From Gemmatimonadaceae bacterium (GTDB lineage: Bacteria > Gemmatimonadota > Gemmatimonadetes > Gemmatimonadales > Gemmatimonadaceae), in NCBI GenBank assembly GCA_013361745.1, contig JABFXM010000351.1:1-6692 (forward strand): a DNA stretch of 6,692 bases. The letters are read 5' to 3'. Shown piece by piece: positions 5,389 through 6,692 of the stretch. The notes under the pieces are model-generated. The model made no database searches, was not told the origin of the DNA, and was given only the letters and a program-made list of their open reading frames with translations. Numbering within the stretch: the stretch's first letter is position 1; each line of letters begins with the position of its first letter. Position numbers and translations under genes: made by a program.

Positions 5389-6692
5389 ATGGCCCGCCTC
5401 GAGCTCATTCTCCTCCTTCTCGCCGTCTCGGCGGCGCTCCTCGTGCCGGCGCGGCGCTGGGGCGTGCCGCATCCCGTCCTGCTCGTCCTCGGCGGTGCCG
5501 TGCTCGCCGTGATCCCGGGGCTGCCCGAGGTCACCTTCGATCCCGAGGTGGCGTTCGTCATCTTCGTTCCGCCACTGCTGTACCGGACGGCGGTCACCGG
5601 CTCGGTGCGCGACTTCCGCAGCGAGCTGTGGGCGATCCTCCGCCTCGGCATCCTGCTCGTCCTCGTGACGATCGGCGTGGTCGCCTGGACGGCGCACGCG
5701 CTCTCCCCCGAGTTCACCTGGGGCGCCGCGTTCACCCTCGCCGCGATCGTCGCGCCCCCCGATTCCGTCGCGGCGACGGCCGTCATGCGCAACCTCGACG
5801 CGCCGGGCGCGCTGGTCAGCATTCTCGAGGGCGAGGGGCTCGTCAACGACGCGACCGCGCTCGTCTCGTATCGCATGGCCGTCGCGGCCGTCGTGACGGG
5901 GACGTTCTCGACGCTCCATGCCGCGGGCGGGTTGCTCCTCACCGGGGCCGGCGGGATCGTCGTCGGGCTGATCGTCGCGCGGGTGATCGTCTGGGTGCGC
6001 GGCTTCGCGCGCGAGATTCCGAGCGTCGAGAACACTGTCTCGGTCCTCACTCCCTTCGTCGCCTATCTCCCGGCCGACCGACTCGGCGCCTCGGGAGTGC
6101 TCAGCGTCGTGGCCTGCGGGATCTACCTGAGTCGCGTCGCGCCGCGTGTCGTTCCGCCGGCGACGCGGGTGCAGAGCGAGGCGATGTGGTCGATGCTGAA
6201 CGCGTGGCTCGAGGGAATCGTCTTCATCCTGATCGGGCTCGAGCTGCCGCGCGCCTATCGCGCGCTGCACCACCATTCGCTCGGCACGCTGCTCGGCTGG
6301 AGCGCGATCGTCAGCGCGGTGATGATCCTGCTCCGGCTCGTCTGGGTCTGGCCGAGCGCGTATATCCCGCGCCTGGTCACGCGGCGGCCCGGTCCCGACG
6401 GAAAGCGCGATCGCCCGCTCCCCTCGTGGCGCTGGGTGCTGACCGTCGGCTGGGCGGGGATGCGCGGCGGAGACTCGATCGTCATCGCGCTCGCGCTGCC
6501 GCTGGTGACAGCGCGCGGCACGCCCTTTCCCGCGCGCGACCTGATCACCTTCATCACCTTCGGCGCGGTCTTCGCGACGCTCGTCGTGCAGGGATTGACG
6601 CTGCGCCCCTTCCTCCGCCTGATCGGCCTGCACGAGGACGGGCTCGGTGACCGCGAGGAGCTGCATGCGCGCCGCGTCGCCGCGGAGGCGGG
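5389..6692 (+). CDS. CPA1-family Na+/H+ antiporter, C-terminus beyond window
   Basis: An integral inner-membrane exchanger that would swap protons for Na+ (or another monovalent cation) for pH and salt homeostasis. The 434 codons seen are nearly all hydrophobic helices starting at residue 3. Family motifs: FVPPLLY (59-65); VAPPDSVAAT (121-130, with Asp125); ILEGEGLVNDATALV (145-159), whose Asn153-Asp154 pair is the CPA1-type ion-site signature; LEGIVFILIGLELP beginning near 274; and GWAGMRGGD (354-362) with conserved Arg359. A hydrophilic loop lies at 328-348. Members usually run to 500 or more residues, so the missing part is probably the last helix end and a cytoplasmic tail. ATG at 5389 is the earliest possible start, because an in-frame TAG lies at 5380-5382, and it leads straight into helix 1. 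No Shine-Dalgarno site is seen. Asp362 replaces the hydrophobic residue usual after RG-x. It is divergent from the kinase operon, so a functional link is only possible. Confidence 0.9.
   Translation, partial: MARLELILLLLAVSAALLVPARRWGVPHPVLLVLGGAVLAVIPGLPEVTFDPEVAFVIFVPPLLYRTAVTGSVRDFRSELWAILRLGILLVLVTIGVVAWTAHALSPEFTWGAAFTLAAIVAPPDSVAATAVMRNLDAPGALVSILEGEGLVNDATALVSYRMAVAAVVTGTFSTLHAAGGLLLTGAGGIVVGLIVARVIVWVRGFAREIPSVENTVSVLTPFVAYLPADRLGASGVLSVVACGIYLSRVAPRVVPPATRVQSEAMWSMLNAWLEGIVFILIGLELPRAYRALHHHSLGTLLGWSAIVSAVMILLRLVWVWPSAYIPRLVTRRPGPDGKRDRPLPSWRWVLTVGWAGMRGGDSIVIALALPLVTARGTPFPARDLITFITFGAVFATLVVQGLTLRPFLRLIGLHEDGLGDREELHARRVAAEA

Noticed and set aside
5628..6650. Second plus-strand frame within the antiporter
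   Set aside because: Arg-rich shadow in a different frame of the same strand; no hydrophobic segments or family motifs.
5230..6666. Minus-strand open frame opposite the antiporter
   Set aside because: Strongly hydrophilic Arg/Asp/Glu/His product; the plus strand gives a textbook CPA1 antiporter.
1..6692. Mobile element, CRISPR array, toxin-antitoxin or defence system
   Set aside because: No terminal repeats, spaced direct repeats, transposase/integrase motifs or small paired frames were found; base composition is uniform throughout.

Overview
This window is chromosome-like DNA of very high G+C content with three protein genes and one 300-base intergenic region. Two genes lie on the minus strand (a multidomain sensor histidine kinase followed by a secreted clan-A glycoside hydrolase-like protein, cut by the left edge). 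One lies on the plus strand (a CPA1-type sodium/proton antiporter, cut by the right edge). I see no tRNA, rRNA, CRISPR array, insertion sequence or sign of a recent mobile element. The G+C-rich codon use, the soluble PAS-GAF-GAF kinase and a signal peptide ending in a Leu-Ser-Ala-Gln cleavage site would fit a soil bacterium such as a member of Gemmatimonadota. That placement is an inference from style only, not from a marker gene.

Layout. Bases 1-2248 (minus) hold at least 749 codons of an exported protein: a signal peptide, a (beta/alpha)8 barrel with an Asn-Glu-Pro acid/base motif and a second catalytic-type Glu, then beta-rich accessory domains. Bases 2248-5088 (minus) hold a 946-residue cytoplasmic kinase with PAS, GAF, GAF, HisKA and HATPase_c domains. 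It also has an additional C-terminal helical domain resembling the RsbRD_N family of stressosome-type proteins. The kinase stop and the hydrolase start share one base (TGATG), so the two are almost certainly one transcription unit with translational coupling. Bases 5089-5388 separate the kinase from the divergent antiporter (5389 onward, plus). This region holds a good sigma-70-type promoter for the kinase operon, a weaker overlapping plus-strand promoter-like pair, two perfect 9-bp hairpins (one about 30 bases upstream of each start) and a 12-bp palindrome.

How the parts may work together. The kinase has no transmembrane segment and no receiver domain, and no response regulator is encoded in the window. 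It is therefore an intracellular sensor whose partner is elsewhere. Its coupling to a secreted carbohydrate-active-type protein suggests, but does not prove, that both belong to one response to an environmental or redox/ligand cue. The antiporter is transcribed away from them and may share control through the intergenic region.

The long open frames on the opposite strand of the kinase and hydrolase genes, and several shorter ones, are Arg/Ala-rich shadows caused by the base composition and are not annotated. The least ordinary items are the kinase C-terminal domain, the kinase-hydrolase coupling, the altered active-site surroundings of the hydrolase and the paired hairpins of the divergent intergenic region.
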